Below, piece by piece: positions 1 through 12,900 of a stretch of DNA of 64,000 nucleotides. A program made the translations under genes and the position numbers. Each line of letters opens with the position of its first letter. The first letter of the stretch is position 1. Source of the DNA: Plecoglossus altivelis (taxonomy: Eukaryota > Chordata > Actinopteri > Osmeriformes > Plecoglossidae). The notes beneath the pieces are model-generated. The model searched no databases. It was not told the origin of the DNA and saw only the letters and a list, made by a program, of their open reading frames with translations. The stretch spans positions 2,114,688 through 2,178,687 of the forward strand of contig BROE01000023.1 of NCBI GenBank assembly GCA_036571765.1, written 5' to 3'.

Positions 1-756
1 GTTGAGTTGACCCAACGGGCAATCTTACGATCAAAGTCCACTTTCTAGCAACATATGTACCTCCAACCTACCCTCTCACCCCCGACTCTTCGGGGGTGAG
101 AGGGTAGGTTGGAGGGCTGCTCAACCTCCTCCAACAACTATGTTTGCTCTCTCGTTTATTTATTTTGAACAAATGACTTGAGTCTCCACAAAGAGCTTGT
201 GGACTAATGGTAATTGCTGTAGCCCCACTAGCATGGGTGCATCTTGTTCATTTGCTCCTATTGATTCAAACTAAGTGCGCAAGGCAAGATTGAGTACTCG
301 CCCCCCTCCCTCGCGACAATTAGTATCATCCAGCGCGGAGGTGTCTGCCAATTTTCATGCTGGGAGGAGACTAAACACAGATCATTACAGGGGAGGGCAA
401 GGCGTCGGATCGCAGTTCTGAGAAGTGTGTCGATAATGGACTAGTGAAGCATCTCCCTCTGGGTGTAAAAAAAACCCCTCACTGATCACTGGACACTGTC
501 TGGGTATTGTGCATGTGAACAGTCACATAGCTTGATACAGATTCAGTTGTTGGTATTGACATCCTTTCAGTACGTACAAGACAACAGGTTATCTTTAGCT
601 TCATGGTCCATATAACCGCATGCAGAACTTGTGTAACTTCTTTGAAATTTTACCTTGCTATGTTATAGCCTAAAGGCTTAAGGCTTTTGGTTATAGCCAC
701 TAGGTCCATTGTTACTGTCTCACCAACTCAACACACGCTGCACGTAATGTAGTTAC
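1..756 (-). other. Intron 22 (partial)
   Basis: Non-coding and open to the left. The only structure I see is the hairpin at 60-115; the rest is unremarkable sequence without an exon-like frame. Confidence 0.8.
60..115. repeat. Perfect inverted repeat, 26-bp arms, 4-base loop
   Basis: Positions 60-85 and 90-115 are exact reverse complements, separated by CTCT. The pairing stops cleanly at 59/116. GC-rich arms would give a very stable hairpin in DNA or RNA. It is not part of an obvious transposon, since no target-site duplication or longer terminal repeat is visible. Confidence 0.95.
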
Positions 757-968
757 CTCTTTTCCCTGAGTGTGGGTGGACGCTGGGCGCTGTGATGTCC
801 TCTCCTCTGTCCCCCTCACCAGGGTCAAGTAGTAGCCACTGCCAAAGCACTTCTTCAGGAAGAGGGAGGAGCCACAGCAGCACATCTTCCCATGCGAGAT
901 GATGGCGATGCGGTCTCCCAAGATGTCCGCCTCGTCCATGTGGTGTGTGGAGAGGATGATGGTGCGGC
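757..968 (-). CDS. Coding exon 22 (residues 1083-1153): NBD1 H-loop and start of regulatory region
   Basis: Encodes RTIILSTHHMDEADILGDRI, AIISHGKMCCCGSSLFLKKC and FGSGYYLTLVRG, then a hydrophilic tail of about 20 residues ending QGKE. STHHMDEAD contains the H-loop histidine. The tail starts the variable cytosolic region before TMD2. 212 bp (221 in ABCA1). Acceptor CTCCTGTAG, donor GAG|GTAACT. The next exon lies beyond the left edge. Confidence 0.95.
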
Positions 969-3900
969 CTACAGGAGCGAAGTGGAGCAAAACGAAACAT
1001 TGATTCTACTTCATCACTTAATTAGTTTTGGTGAGGTTGGTGAGGTGGATGTGTTTGGAGCGCGTGTGTGTGTGTGCATGGGAGGGAGAAACAGAGAGGG
1101 TATGTGTGTGTGTGTGTGCGTGGGAGGGAGAGAGAGAGGGTATGTGTGTGTGGGAGGGAGGGAGAAAGAGGGGGTATATGTGTGTGTGTGTATGTGGGAG
1201 GGAAAAACAGAGAAGGTATGTGTGTGTGTGCGCGTGGGAAGGAGACAGAGAGGGTACGTGTGTGTATGTGCGTGGGAGGGAGAGAGAGAGGGTATGTGTG
1301 TGTGTGCGTGGGAGGGAGAGAGTGAGGGTATGTGTGTGTGTGTGTGTGTATGTGGGTGGGAGGGAGAGACAGAGAGGGTATGTGTGTGTGTGTGTGTGTG
1401 TGTGTGGGAGAGACAGAGAGGGTATGTGTGTGTGTGAGATGTTGTGGAGACTTTTTTGAGCAAGAGGTTCTGCCCAACTACTGTTGACTGCCTTTGTACT
1501 ACATCGTTTATTCTCTCAACAGGGATCAGAAGTAAGAGAAGGTGGGAAAATATGGGAAGGAGAGAAACATGTCCACAATAGAAAAGTTCACAATCTGCAG
1601 CAATTTCTTTTTCCTTTCATGAAGCCACAACACTCATGGGACTAATCAACATTTGGCTGCCAACACCTGCTTGATCTTGATTCATGACATTTTAATATCA
1701 ATGCAGTGAAAGGCTGTGTGGGTTGGTGTTTTTTTATTACATTAACTCAACTATTTTGATCAAATTCCAATGGAATAAACAGTGAAAACCGTTTTCTACC
1801 CATTCAATTTAAACACAGACCATATTTATTTGTGTATCTAATCTTAAAACAATTTAATTAAATAATTTGAGTTTTTGGTATAATCCCCGAGCTATATGTC
1901 CAAAACAGCCAGAGAACCAACTTTTCCACAGGGGTAAGTGAGGTTGCAATGTACCACGTGTTCTAAGCTAACATGTTTTAATTAGCACCTTCCTTGGCAA
2001 CCAGGAAATGGATATTAGATCTGTGATGAAGTCACAGCATGGTCATCTCACTGGATATCGTTAGCTAGCAGCATGTTTGCCAGTATTCACATTTACCTGC
2101 TGCTACTGTGCACTGTGGCTAAGTTGATTGGGATGGGTTCCAAATACACAAATTTACCTCGTCTTAACATTTTTTCATGATGGTAAACCTTTAGCTTCAA
2201 ACAGATTTGACGAAATCTGAAGTGGAAAGAGAGGCATTGTGGGTATGAAATATTCAGCTGACAATTGGAAGCTTGCAAAATTGGGCCCATTACGAACATT
2301 AGCATTATTGTGACTTGTGTGCACAAGTCTACGGAGCAGAATCCACCATTTTTAGATGAGTAGGACTTGAGTGTTAGACTGTGGTATCGGCCTATGCCGT
2401 GCTTGTAAACACAAGGCGCAACAGCGTCAGCCCTGCCATCACCCGTTATGTCACACTAGTATCTGCTGATTAGCAGCGTGACTTTACCTTACCCCGTTGT
2501 TTGTGTCATATTTTGGGGGTCATTATTATGAGGTCAGGGTTGACTGCTGAGTATGGAACTTTTGTTCTTCTTTCCTCTGTGCTGGCTCAATTTGTCTCTA
2601 CCCTGGTTGCATTATCCCCGGGACACACAGACACACTCGAGCACACGCACACACACAGGTCATTAGACAGAGCTCTACAACTATGCTCAGCTCTGCTGCC
2701 TAGCCAATCACACCTCTTGGAAATTATGAAACGTGTCAGCAAAGACCAGGCAATCAGCGTTATGACTTGTGATACGGCTCTGAAAAAATCCGAACGCACG
2801 CACCGACGACTACACAGGGAGAAACCGTTTGTTTGGGGCTGGGTGATTCAGCTTGTGCAAGGTTTGGTTTTGGTGGCTGTGGTTGGTTTCCCGAGGTATC
2901 ATACTTTACAAGGTGAAATAATAAACACCCGGTGCGGCGTACGGAAGCTAGGAGAAAAATAAATGTGCCGGGGCAAAGCGCTGCCTGCAAAGGTTCCCTG
3001 ATTTATGGCATGCTGTGGTGCATTACTGCACCCAGTGATACATCAAAGTAGTGCGGAAATCACAGGTAAATCTTTTGTGCAGCAACTACGTACAACACAA
3101 CACGGTCTAGGGAAAAGATCAAGAACCAGTCGAACCACTTGGCTTGTAAATCCAGCGGAGGGACATGGACATTAACTTGTCTAAATGACCCAGGAAATGC
3201 GGTTTGTATTTTTATGTAACATTCGGTGGAACTTTGAATCCGTTGGTTCATTGACACATGAGACAGGAGGCTGTTTAACTTAAATCAATAATGTCTGAAT
3301 CCATAACCTCAAATTCTAATGACTCTGACACGCTGCCACTAATGTGCCACCACGTCCCTTTACGCTGTGTCTAAAGATGTGGGGATTAGTTTGCCTCCTT
3401 ATAATTGCTGAAGGAATAAATGAAACAGACATTCAGCAAACTACTCAACATGGATACTCTAATGGATTCGCATTAAAAGCCCACAGCATGTTCTTCCATT
3501 TGCACTCATCTAGTTTGGAGATATTCTCCTTCTTTCCCTTTCATAAGGACTCCAATTAGAGAAGTTCTCAGGTTGTCTCTGCGCTGTGCCCATACAGTTT
3601 CATTCATAATCCAGAGGTGCGCAAGGCTGTTTACTAATTCAGCACAGAGTGTGTTGTGGCTTCTGGGTGCGAAAAGTGAAACGCTTCAGGTGACTGTGTG
3701 GTTGCACGTGTCCAGGTCCTGATACGTAATCATACGTTTTTTTTTCCTTTCTATCCCCTGAAACATATCAACCGACAACTTACTATTGCATGCAATACCA
3801 AATAAGATTAAACTACTCTGCGTTACAATTTCAAACATTTGAAAGGGAAATCATTTGAATAACTGACAATTTTGACTTAGTGGTACTTAGCTGTTGGTTA

Positions 3901-6900
3901 AACATATGTATAAACAGCAGTATACACATGTATAAAAACAAATTTGGCAAACACAACCAATCTAATTTGATGACTAGCATTTAGGTGATGCACATGTCAT
4001 TATGGCTGGTTGTTCGATATTTTTTCGAGGCCAGGGTGCCAAACACGGTTCTCAGTACTGGACAGGCTGAGGAGGTACCGTCACGCACCACACAGACGGA
4101 ACCAGAGTCCACGATATACTGAGCTGTTAGAAAAGAGCTGCATATGAAGGAAGGTAAACAAAGTTATCTGGTATGCTAGTTCCTCCAGCTGTGATGTTTG
4201 GAATAGTAGTATTTGCTTTGAATTTGTGGCAGTTCTTCATGCTAATTAGTATTTTTCATCAACATAATTCTGGAAAGGCATCTCAGATGAGGCCTTTAAT
4301 CCCACTTCATTAATGTAGAATTTGCTAACGACTTTATGGGTTTTTGATTTATGTTCAGATGTTTGTGCTCAATCTCAAAGATGTATTACCTTAGCTGGCA
4401 ATCAAAAACATGCCACAGACTTTCATATAGCCAGGAGTCTATTTTCGGGCCTAACCCTAGCCCAAACAATTTTAAAAGTGATTAAATCAACTTTGTAAAG
4501 GTACACAAGATACTAATCTACATAAGTGATGATAGTGGGATATTACAAATCATGGAAAATACAATTTGGTTTTATTATGATATCTGCATTATATCTGAAC
4601 TACTGTGTCTGTTAGACGTGACGCATCACCCATACCTGCATAGCAGGGCTGTCAAAACTTTTTAATGGAGTGAAAAGCGGAAAGCAATAGTTCACAGAGG
4701 TTGGACCAGTGACAAAAATCTAATGGGCACAAACAGAGACCAATAAAATCCCTGAGTCTGCCTGCGACTTTGGAGCCCCACCAGCACACCTTGTATGGAT
4801 TTCTAGTCTCTTGAAGTGAAGATTGCTACTATAAGAGCTGTTTTCCCCTTGATACTCATATTCATACAGTGATGAGCATTTAACTGCCTCTCATTACCTA
4901 TTCATCACCCAAAAATGTAATACGTTTGGCTACTTCAAAGCTACACCTGCTAATGATATCAGAAGTGCACGAAAACGACCATCGTTGATGTTGAACCTTT
5001 GTGAATAATCAAAGGAGGCAGTTTTCTAACAGTTACGACACGTAAACAAGTTGCTCAATATCAATGACAGAGACAGCTAAAATAGACATAACACTGACTT
5101 GAGATCTAATATGCTTCAATGTGCCTCTCAGTCTTCACAATTTACCAGACTCTTTCATTTGAAAAGAGTCTGCAGCCCATGGATGGGATTAGGGCAGAGG
5201 CGATGATGTGAGTAGTATCACTGAGGGGTCAGACAAGAACCGGCACCAACCAAGTCCAAATCTGCACCATACTTTGCATGGGAAACAAACAAGACACCCA
5301 CCACATTCTGTCCCCTACTACTAGATCGATGTGACATTGTCACTTATCAAAAGACTGACAAAGCTACAATATGACTCACTTCCAAGCCAGCTGATGTGGG
5401 TGTTCTCATTAAAATAGTTCTCTTGAGCTTTGGATTGCAGTGAAAGGGTTTGATTAGAGAGCCCGGCTAATGACACAGCGAGGGCGGTATGTCGCTCGAT
5501 GCACATTAAACATTTAGACATTGACTGGAAATGTGTTATTATAACGTTTGCGTATGGCTCGCTGGCATAGGCCGGATCAAGGCAACAAAACAAAAGTGAC
5601 AAGTGGTTAAAAATTGCAGCCAATTATCGAGTGTATTGAAATGTCATGTTGATTTAAAGGGCTTGTTGGCCATTCGTTTCTATGACGATTGGGTTGATAT
5701 GGAAGACCAAGATGATTATTTGGCCACAATCCTTGTCACAGAAGGACAATGGTTTGGAATGCACGCTATATACTTAAATACACAAAGCCAGGAGTTAATT
5801 GCTATATAAGAGCAGGGTCTTCTGTCACATGTCAAATATTCTTATGCTAGATGCTACTCCGATACAATGCTAAACTCTAGGTCTTGCAGTTGTGACCAAT
5901 TTATCCAGGGGTACTTTTCAACAGTTCTGCCGGCAACAAAAAGGAAACTAAACAGCCCCATAGGTGTGTTTAAAGCTGGTGTAGGAGCAGGCTGCAGACC
6001 TTGTTTGTACTTGAGCAGCAGGTCCCAGATCCCCCTGCGGGCGTAGGGGTCCACTCCTGCCGTAGGCTCATCCAGGATCACGATGTTGGAGCCACCCACA
6101 AAAGCGATGGCTACGGACAGTTTCCTCTGCATCCCACCTAGAAACCAAAAATGGTTTCGTGCCTTAAGTGAGCATTATAGTGCTGACTCAGAATAACTTC
6201 TGCAAAGACTATTACATAATGAATGGTCATAATATAGTCATAATAATAGTCTTGTATAACTTTAAAATTTACCTTACATAATAAGCTCCCACAAGCGTGA
6301 AAGAAACTCCTTGTTTCAAACTGATATTTCAAATGGATATCGCACACAAATTTTGCACAAGCCTGCTCTGCAATGATTCTTACTGTCATTTATAATATAG
6401 TATTTACTGTCACAAACTGCTGAGTACTGAAGGTGTTAAATAAGTTCAACCAAATGGCTGTTGTTTCTATTTAATTCAGCATAGAACGAATGGGATTCGA
6501 CAGAGGGATTTGACTAGGCCTGTTCAGTATTAGAGTCTGTTTGAAACTATGTTTACTGCCTTTAGTCTGGCATGAAATGGCTAGACAGCTTCAGTTTCAT
6601 GTGACTAGCGATGACACCAGCACACCTGATACTCTGGGGACAGATCTGAATGCTTCCTATGTTGTGCTAATGTAGCGGAAATGTCAGGCCAGATGAACCT
6701 TGAAAGTCATATTTCAGCAATTTTGTACACTAGCAACCCATAACCGAGCCCAATTTATCATACATGTCATTCATTGTCCCCCAGACAATGGATTATAACC
6801 CTAAACACACAAGCACAGACGCAGGTCTATATTCAGATAAATTATGCCTATACTTTGACATGTTTATAAGTGGTTTGGTGTTGAGGGCAGGCAGACACCT

Positions 6901-9900
6901 AAATAAGCCTACTTTAATCATTGGATTCCCCATGAGAGATTGTATCCCAAGGATACACAGATACACAAAACAGACATGTAGCCAGACTCAGTTTATCAAG
7001 TGTCATCGCATTAAGGTCTAATCTGTGTGTAATTGCCATCATTTATTTCTAGGATAGAGCTGTCAACAAGGCTGCGACACAGACCTGACAGGTTCTTGGC
7101 GAGTTCCTTTCGTTTGTGCGGCAGGCCGACGTCGGCGATCATCTGGTCTATCTCGAGCGTCACTTCGGCGCGGCTGCGCCCCTTCAAACGGCCGTAGAAG
7201 TAGATGTGCTCCTCTACAGTCAAGCTGGAAGGAAATAGATAGGTGAGAGCATGAATTCCCAAAAGGCTCTCCACGTTTAATCCTCCAACAATTGTGGGAT
7301 TTATAGAAACACGAACAGAACTTCTCAGGAAGTTGCTGACGGATTTGATTTTGATTTGAACATGAATTAATCGTCAAGTTGTCACACATCGATGCAACCG
7401 ACAGGGCATTTATACTTCCACCTCGAAGACGTGGCGAAAGCCATGCACTGTGACCGACCTGTTTCAACTGTTCCAAACATCTTTGCCAGTAGGCATGCCT
7501 GAGAATGGGACTGTCTCAATATCTACCCACTCCTGTGTGGATATTGAAAGCCTAAAGTACAGACATTTGGCTCTGTGCGAAAAAAGGATGATATGCATGG
7601 CAGTGCTTCACAGGTGCTCAGTTGTAAATTAGATGAAGGAGAGGTGAACCTACAGGTAATTACTCAGGTGAAAGGGAGAGAATGAGTGATAAACTAGCTT
7701 AGGAGAGAGAAACCGACTCCATCACCTGAAAGTGAGAATAATGGCTTGCAATGATGCAACTAGAAGCAACAGAGTGAGATACTGAATCATATTTTGGAGA
7801 AAAAAATAGTTTTCGGCGTAAATAGCGTCTTCATGAGTATGAGTAACACCATTCTGAAACTACACCTCCATACAAATCAGTACTGCTCAAAACCTCTCTA
7901 AGACTTTTTCAACAAATTCTGCCAAGTGTGTGAGAGAGTGTGCACGTGTGTTTACAATATATTGCATGGGACAGTGCGTGTATGTGCTGGAGGGCAGAGT
8001 TCAGTACTTACTCGTTAAATAAAACATTGTGCTGTGGACACATTCCCAAATGCTTCCTGATGGTGTCCATGTCTGTTCGGATATCAAGTCCGTTAACAAA
8101 CGCCGTCCCAGATGTAGGGGCAAAAAGTCCTGTCAGGATTGACCTGGGGGAAGGGGGAAAATGGAGGACAGGTTCTGGACTGGAATCATAAACCAACAAC
8201 ACCATTCTGGCTATTATACACATCGATGTAAAAAGATGCTGCACTGTAGGAGAAATTGGTTCAGCGCAGACATGTCAGGATTGATCCTGGCCTGCTGGGC
8301 TTGATGGATTGTTACGACACATGGAGCAGAAAACGCAGACTGAAAGGTCAGAGCATGTCAGCAGAATGACATTATTGATACATAACCATGTCCGGGTCAT
8401 AATATGTATGGTTTGCGGAAAAACTTTATGAAACTGTCGACTCCATGCAGTCATATTGTCATCGGTAGATACATTGCACACAGTCAGACCTTAAATAAAT
8501 GTGTAGTTTTGACACCAATTCCCCCTTAGCGAAAATAAGAAAAAAAACAGACTTGGGAAAACGTATACCCTGTATCTACATATGTGTTTAGTGACCATCC
8601 AGCTGACTGTGCAATACAAACACTGCATGGGAAACGTAATACTTCAAGACAACTGTACAAAAGACCGATACAGGAGCGTCAAGAGAATCCCATTAGATAT
8701 CTTTACTGTCAAACTCAAGTCAGCCTCAAACTAACTGTTTGGTGGTCGCGCATCTACAGAGGGTGACTAAGCTGTTCTCTGTCCTGTCTGTTAACCTTCA
8801 TGCTTTCCCAACAGATCTAGCTTTCGTTCTGCTTACTCACCCAACCCTCCTCTTTTGTTCTTCCCTTCCTGTTTAAGCACACACACGTCTCTCTCTCTCT
8901 CTCTTTCTCTCCCTCCCTCCCTCCCTCTCTGAGTACAGTCTCCATTTTGTGACCCTGAATTCTCCACTCCATTTTCATAGGAAATGAACTGACCCCCTTC
9001 CTTGGGGGATGCAGTAAGCTGGGTGATGAGAGGAAATCCTGTCATTAGAACTAAGAGTATGTCTAGTCTGGGGATCTTGAAACTTTTAGTTACCTTGGTG
9101 CATAGTATACAACACACAAAGGGTAAGTTATTCATAATAGGAAATGTGATAGTGAAATTGGAATTCTTTTTGGTTGACTACACAGAGGAACATGTCTTCA
9201 AGCCCCTTAAAATTGGGATAGTTTACCTATATCCATAATATCTTAAACATACTTTAGTTTATTTAAGTCCTCTCTGTTTACATACCTTAAAACTCCCTGT
9301 TTATGTTGTTTTTTACTATTGCTATTACAATTTTTGATTGTATTTTTTTGTATGATATACCATGTATTCAGGCCAAGGGGTGGAGAGGGGTTTATGGGAG
9401 CAAGTTTGTCCTGTCTGTATGTTGTGTGTGGAAAACCTTGAAGGTCTCGTATGCATCTATAGTATTAAAAGTTTTACTAAAGTGTTCTTGTTATTTGAGT
9501 TACGGACGCCCTCGAAAAGGATATGGTGCATCTCAAGGGGCCTTCCATTCATACAAATGTAAAGATTCAAGTCATCATTCAAACCAGAACAGAGTTTTTT
9601 TTTTTAACTTTTTACATTCTTAGTGACAGTATCAGAGGTTCAGCCATTCAATTACTTTTCAGAACGTCAGCAAGATTTTGATGGAAATAACTGGTAGCAG
9701 GACAAGTGTGTGGTGTGTCTCACACTTACATGGTGGTTGTTTTTCCGGCTCCATTGTGACCCAGGAATGACGTGATCTGGTTTTCATAGAAGTCCACGCT
9801 CAGCCCGTCCACAGCGAGTTTTTTACCCGTTTTGTAGATCTTCACAAGGTTTCTGATTGAAACCCCCGCCGTCATTTCAGGAACTGGCTTTTCCAGACGA

Positions 9901-12900
9901 TCTTTGGAAAAATGTATTCAATAAATACAGTGTACCATTGTGTCTTACTAAATCAACCATCACAAAACAACCCAGTAGACAAGTAAGAAGTGCTGTGACA
10001 TTATTAGATTTTCCTCCTTTTATTGTTTACTTGATCAAGTTTTTTAAATTTTTGTGCCAAATCTACTGTATCATAGCTTTTTTTGTCACATATCAAAGTA
10101 TAGTGTTGTTTTTCTTTTGTAAAAGGTTAATCCATTTCTTTTCATTTTCAAACAAGTATGTGTGATGTGCACATGGTGCCACCCACATTATCATTAACAC
10201 AGAAGAAGGAGGTGGAAAAAGTCGACAATTTGAAACAAGCCTCACAATAGACTACTTTCTCACCTCCCCCAACCAAATGTTGATTATAAAAGCTAATTTA
10301 CCAATACAGACTTGACACTAAGCTGAACTGTGTTTTTTGTGTGTGTGCACACTCTGCTCTATAATTATCCAAGTCCCCAGCCTACGGCAAGGTGTTAACA
10401 TTCTGTGGCAACCGTTCCAATTAGCTTGCTGCATTGAGATCCCATTCTCCCGGTGATGGGAATGACCTGTCGAGAGTGCGACAAATAATAAAGTAGCTTT
10501 TGTGTAATGCCCAGGGGCGAGCTGGGCAAAAACCCCTCACCGTTATATTCTCCGTGCTCCTTGAGCAAAGTGAGGTCAGCGTCGCTGCCGGAGGTCGTCC
10601 CACACCAATAGGAGGTGGTGAAGGGAAAGTACCAGGGCTTGGGGATTCCATATTGGCCTGTGATTAAGCATGGAAATATTATTCACACTCTAATATTAGG
10701 TTGGCTTGGATGTGGAGGATGGGGGGGTTGGAGCTCTTTCCATAGGCAAGCCTGATCCAAATCATCCCTCTTATTCCAAATAGAACCGAAGAAATGAATA
10801 CTAGGCTTTTGTGCTTAAGGGTTATTGACTATGGCTTGGCTTGATTAAGTTGCATATACAAACTTGCTCTGGAAATACATAATTGCCCTGTATGTCATTG
10901 TTCAGAGTCAGCTATGACGTCACGCTACATATTTTCACAACGCTGTGAGTAGAATTATTGCTGAGGCCTACGCAACATAGGATGAAGCTACTGTAGTGAG
11001 TACCTGGAAACACATTCTCGATGTACCAAGTGAGAAACCAGTAAAGGAGGGAATCGACCAGCATCATGAAGATGGACACGATGAAGCTGTAGCGGTCTCC
11101 GTCTTCAGGGCTTTTGCCGATGTTGCTCCACTGGATCCCGATGCCCTGCTCCTCGTACTTAGCGAAGTTCTCGCAGCCGTAGCCGAAGGCCACACACGAC
11201 AGCAGACTCTGCCAGAGGAACGCGTGGACATTCATTGGTTATGTGAGAATAAAATGAACTTATCTTCCCATGTAACACTTTTTGTCTGTTTGTATCAGTT
11301 GTCATTGTAGATTAGAAAGCTGCTGTGTGGAAGATGATAAACATCAATAAATGATGAACAGGGTAACACTTCAGATCCAGGGGCATGTGATGAGTGTTCA
11401 TAATTAGACCCTTATAAGATACCTATCAACATGAACATGCAGTTATAATACCTATTAACCAATGCTTTGTACAAGGACCTGGATCTAATAAGTGTCAAAA
11501 TGAACAGCTAACAATGTTGAACTGAGTAGAAATCACCAAATAAGTCATTTATTAAACTTATCTGGGCACTGATCATTTACGGATACAAGACAAACCAGGA
11601 ATGACAAAAGGAAGAACTAAACACATCATGTTTTACAAATAAAGACTGAACCATTTGCACTGCAGAACCTTTTCTCTGATCCTGCGCCCATGACACATCC
11701 TTGGTGAAGGCCCATCACTCTATCCTGCCATGCTGCCTGCCAGCTGTTTGGTCATGCCTCATTGAGTCTGCGCATTTAAATGGAGGCAGATGCCACAAAC
11801 CATCACCGAGGCCTCAGAGAGTTACACGTTAATGTCCAAAAAGGACCAGAAGCCTTTGTGGTAGAGTGCTGTATCCACTTCACCGCCACAGCAGTAGAAA
11901 ATTCAAAGGCTCCATTGTCTGCTCATGACAACTAGGGTCAGCTGTGCTCTGCAGTGCCGCTCTGCTAGTCTGCCCGTCCTCCATGCTCACAGCTATTGAC
12001 AATGCCTTCGGTTAGCCTCTTGGACACTTTCAGCTGACCCAATCGACAGCCAATCACACAATAGCAGTGCAGGTGGTAACCTTATTTTGCCCCCTGACAG
12101 AGGAGCGAGGACAAGTCGTCTGACTTTGAGCAAGGATGGAGTTTGGGGATGGAGAAAGAAAAGCAGACATAACTATTGTGCCATTTTGAGAAACAACTGG
12201 AAAAGATTTGCAACTGGCAACAAAGGAAAACAATAAGTAGTGATTGAGAGGGGAACACATAAACGCATCTTTCCAAAATGACTGTCGAAGATGTCGAAAT
12301 CTACAGTTACAATTTAGCTCTCGCTAGTAATAAGAATGAATTAGTAGGATTAATCACCCTTCTGAGATGATTTTCATGTGCTAATGAGACTATATATAAT
12401 GAGTAATAATAATATTAGTAAGAGTTAGGGTTCAATATGATATAGCCATAAGGTTAGATTTATTAGTTAGTTAGTAAATAGTTAATCAGGTCACGTTAAG
12501 ATGGTTAACTTACAAACAAAAGATCTTTTTCCCTATTAATAGCTGTTTGATAGGCTTCAAGCATGGACGTAGTGTCACCAAATGTAGTCCAATGAATACA
12601 ACAGTGGTTTGGTGACTGACACTTTAATGCAGAAGTATGCACTGATGGTCATGTCAACTGTAGGGAAAAGCCCCCCTGGAATATGTAATAAATAAGCTAT
12701 AAGAAATAACGGGATGTCTGTCAGAGGAATATTGTTCATGCAAACTAGCAGAGAAGCGAGGGCTGTGAAAAAGAAATGGCAAGTGGAGACCTCCGCAAAG
12801 ACACTTTGATGGAAGCGCGAGCATGAAGGGAACCACTTTCTAAACGGGAGGATTCTTACTGCCTACGCACTATGGATATGACCAACAACGGCAAAAAAGA

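Noticed and set aside
60..115. The hairpin as a microRNA precursor or a bacterial-type terminator
   Set aside because: Stem is perfectly paired with a 4-base loop, unlike microRNA precursors, and this is eukaryotic intron sequence.
892..1463. Open frames of 85-181 codons on both strands over the minisatellite
   Set aside because: They translate the GT/GGGAGGGAGA repeat into low-complexity Val-Cys-Gly or His-Thr runs; no domain or splice context.
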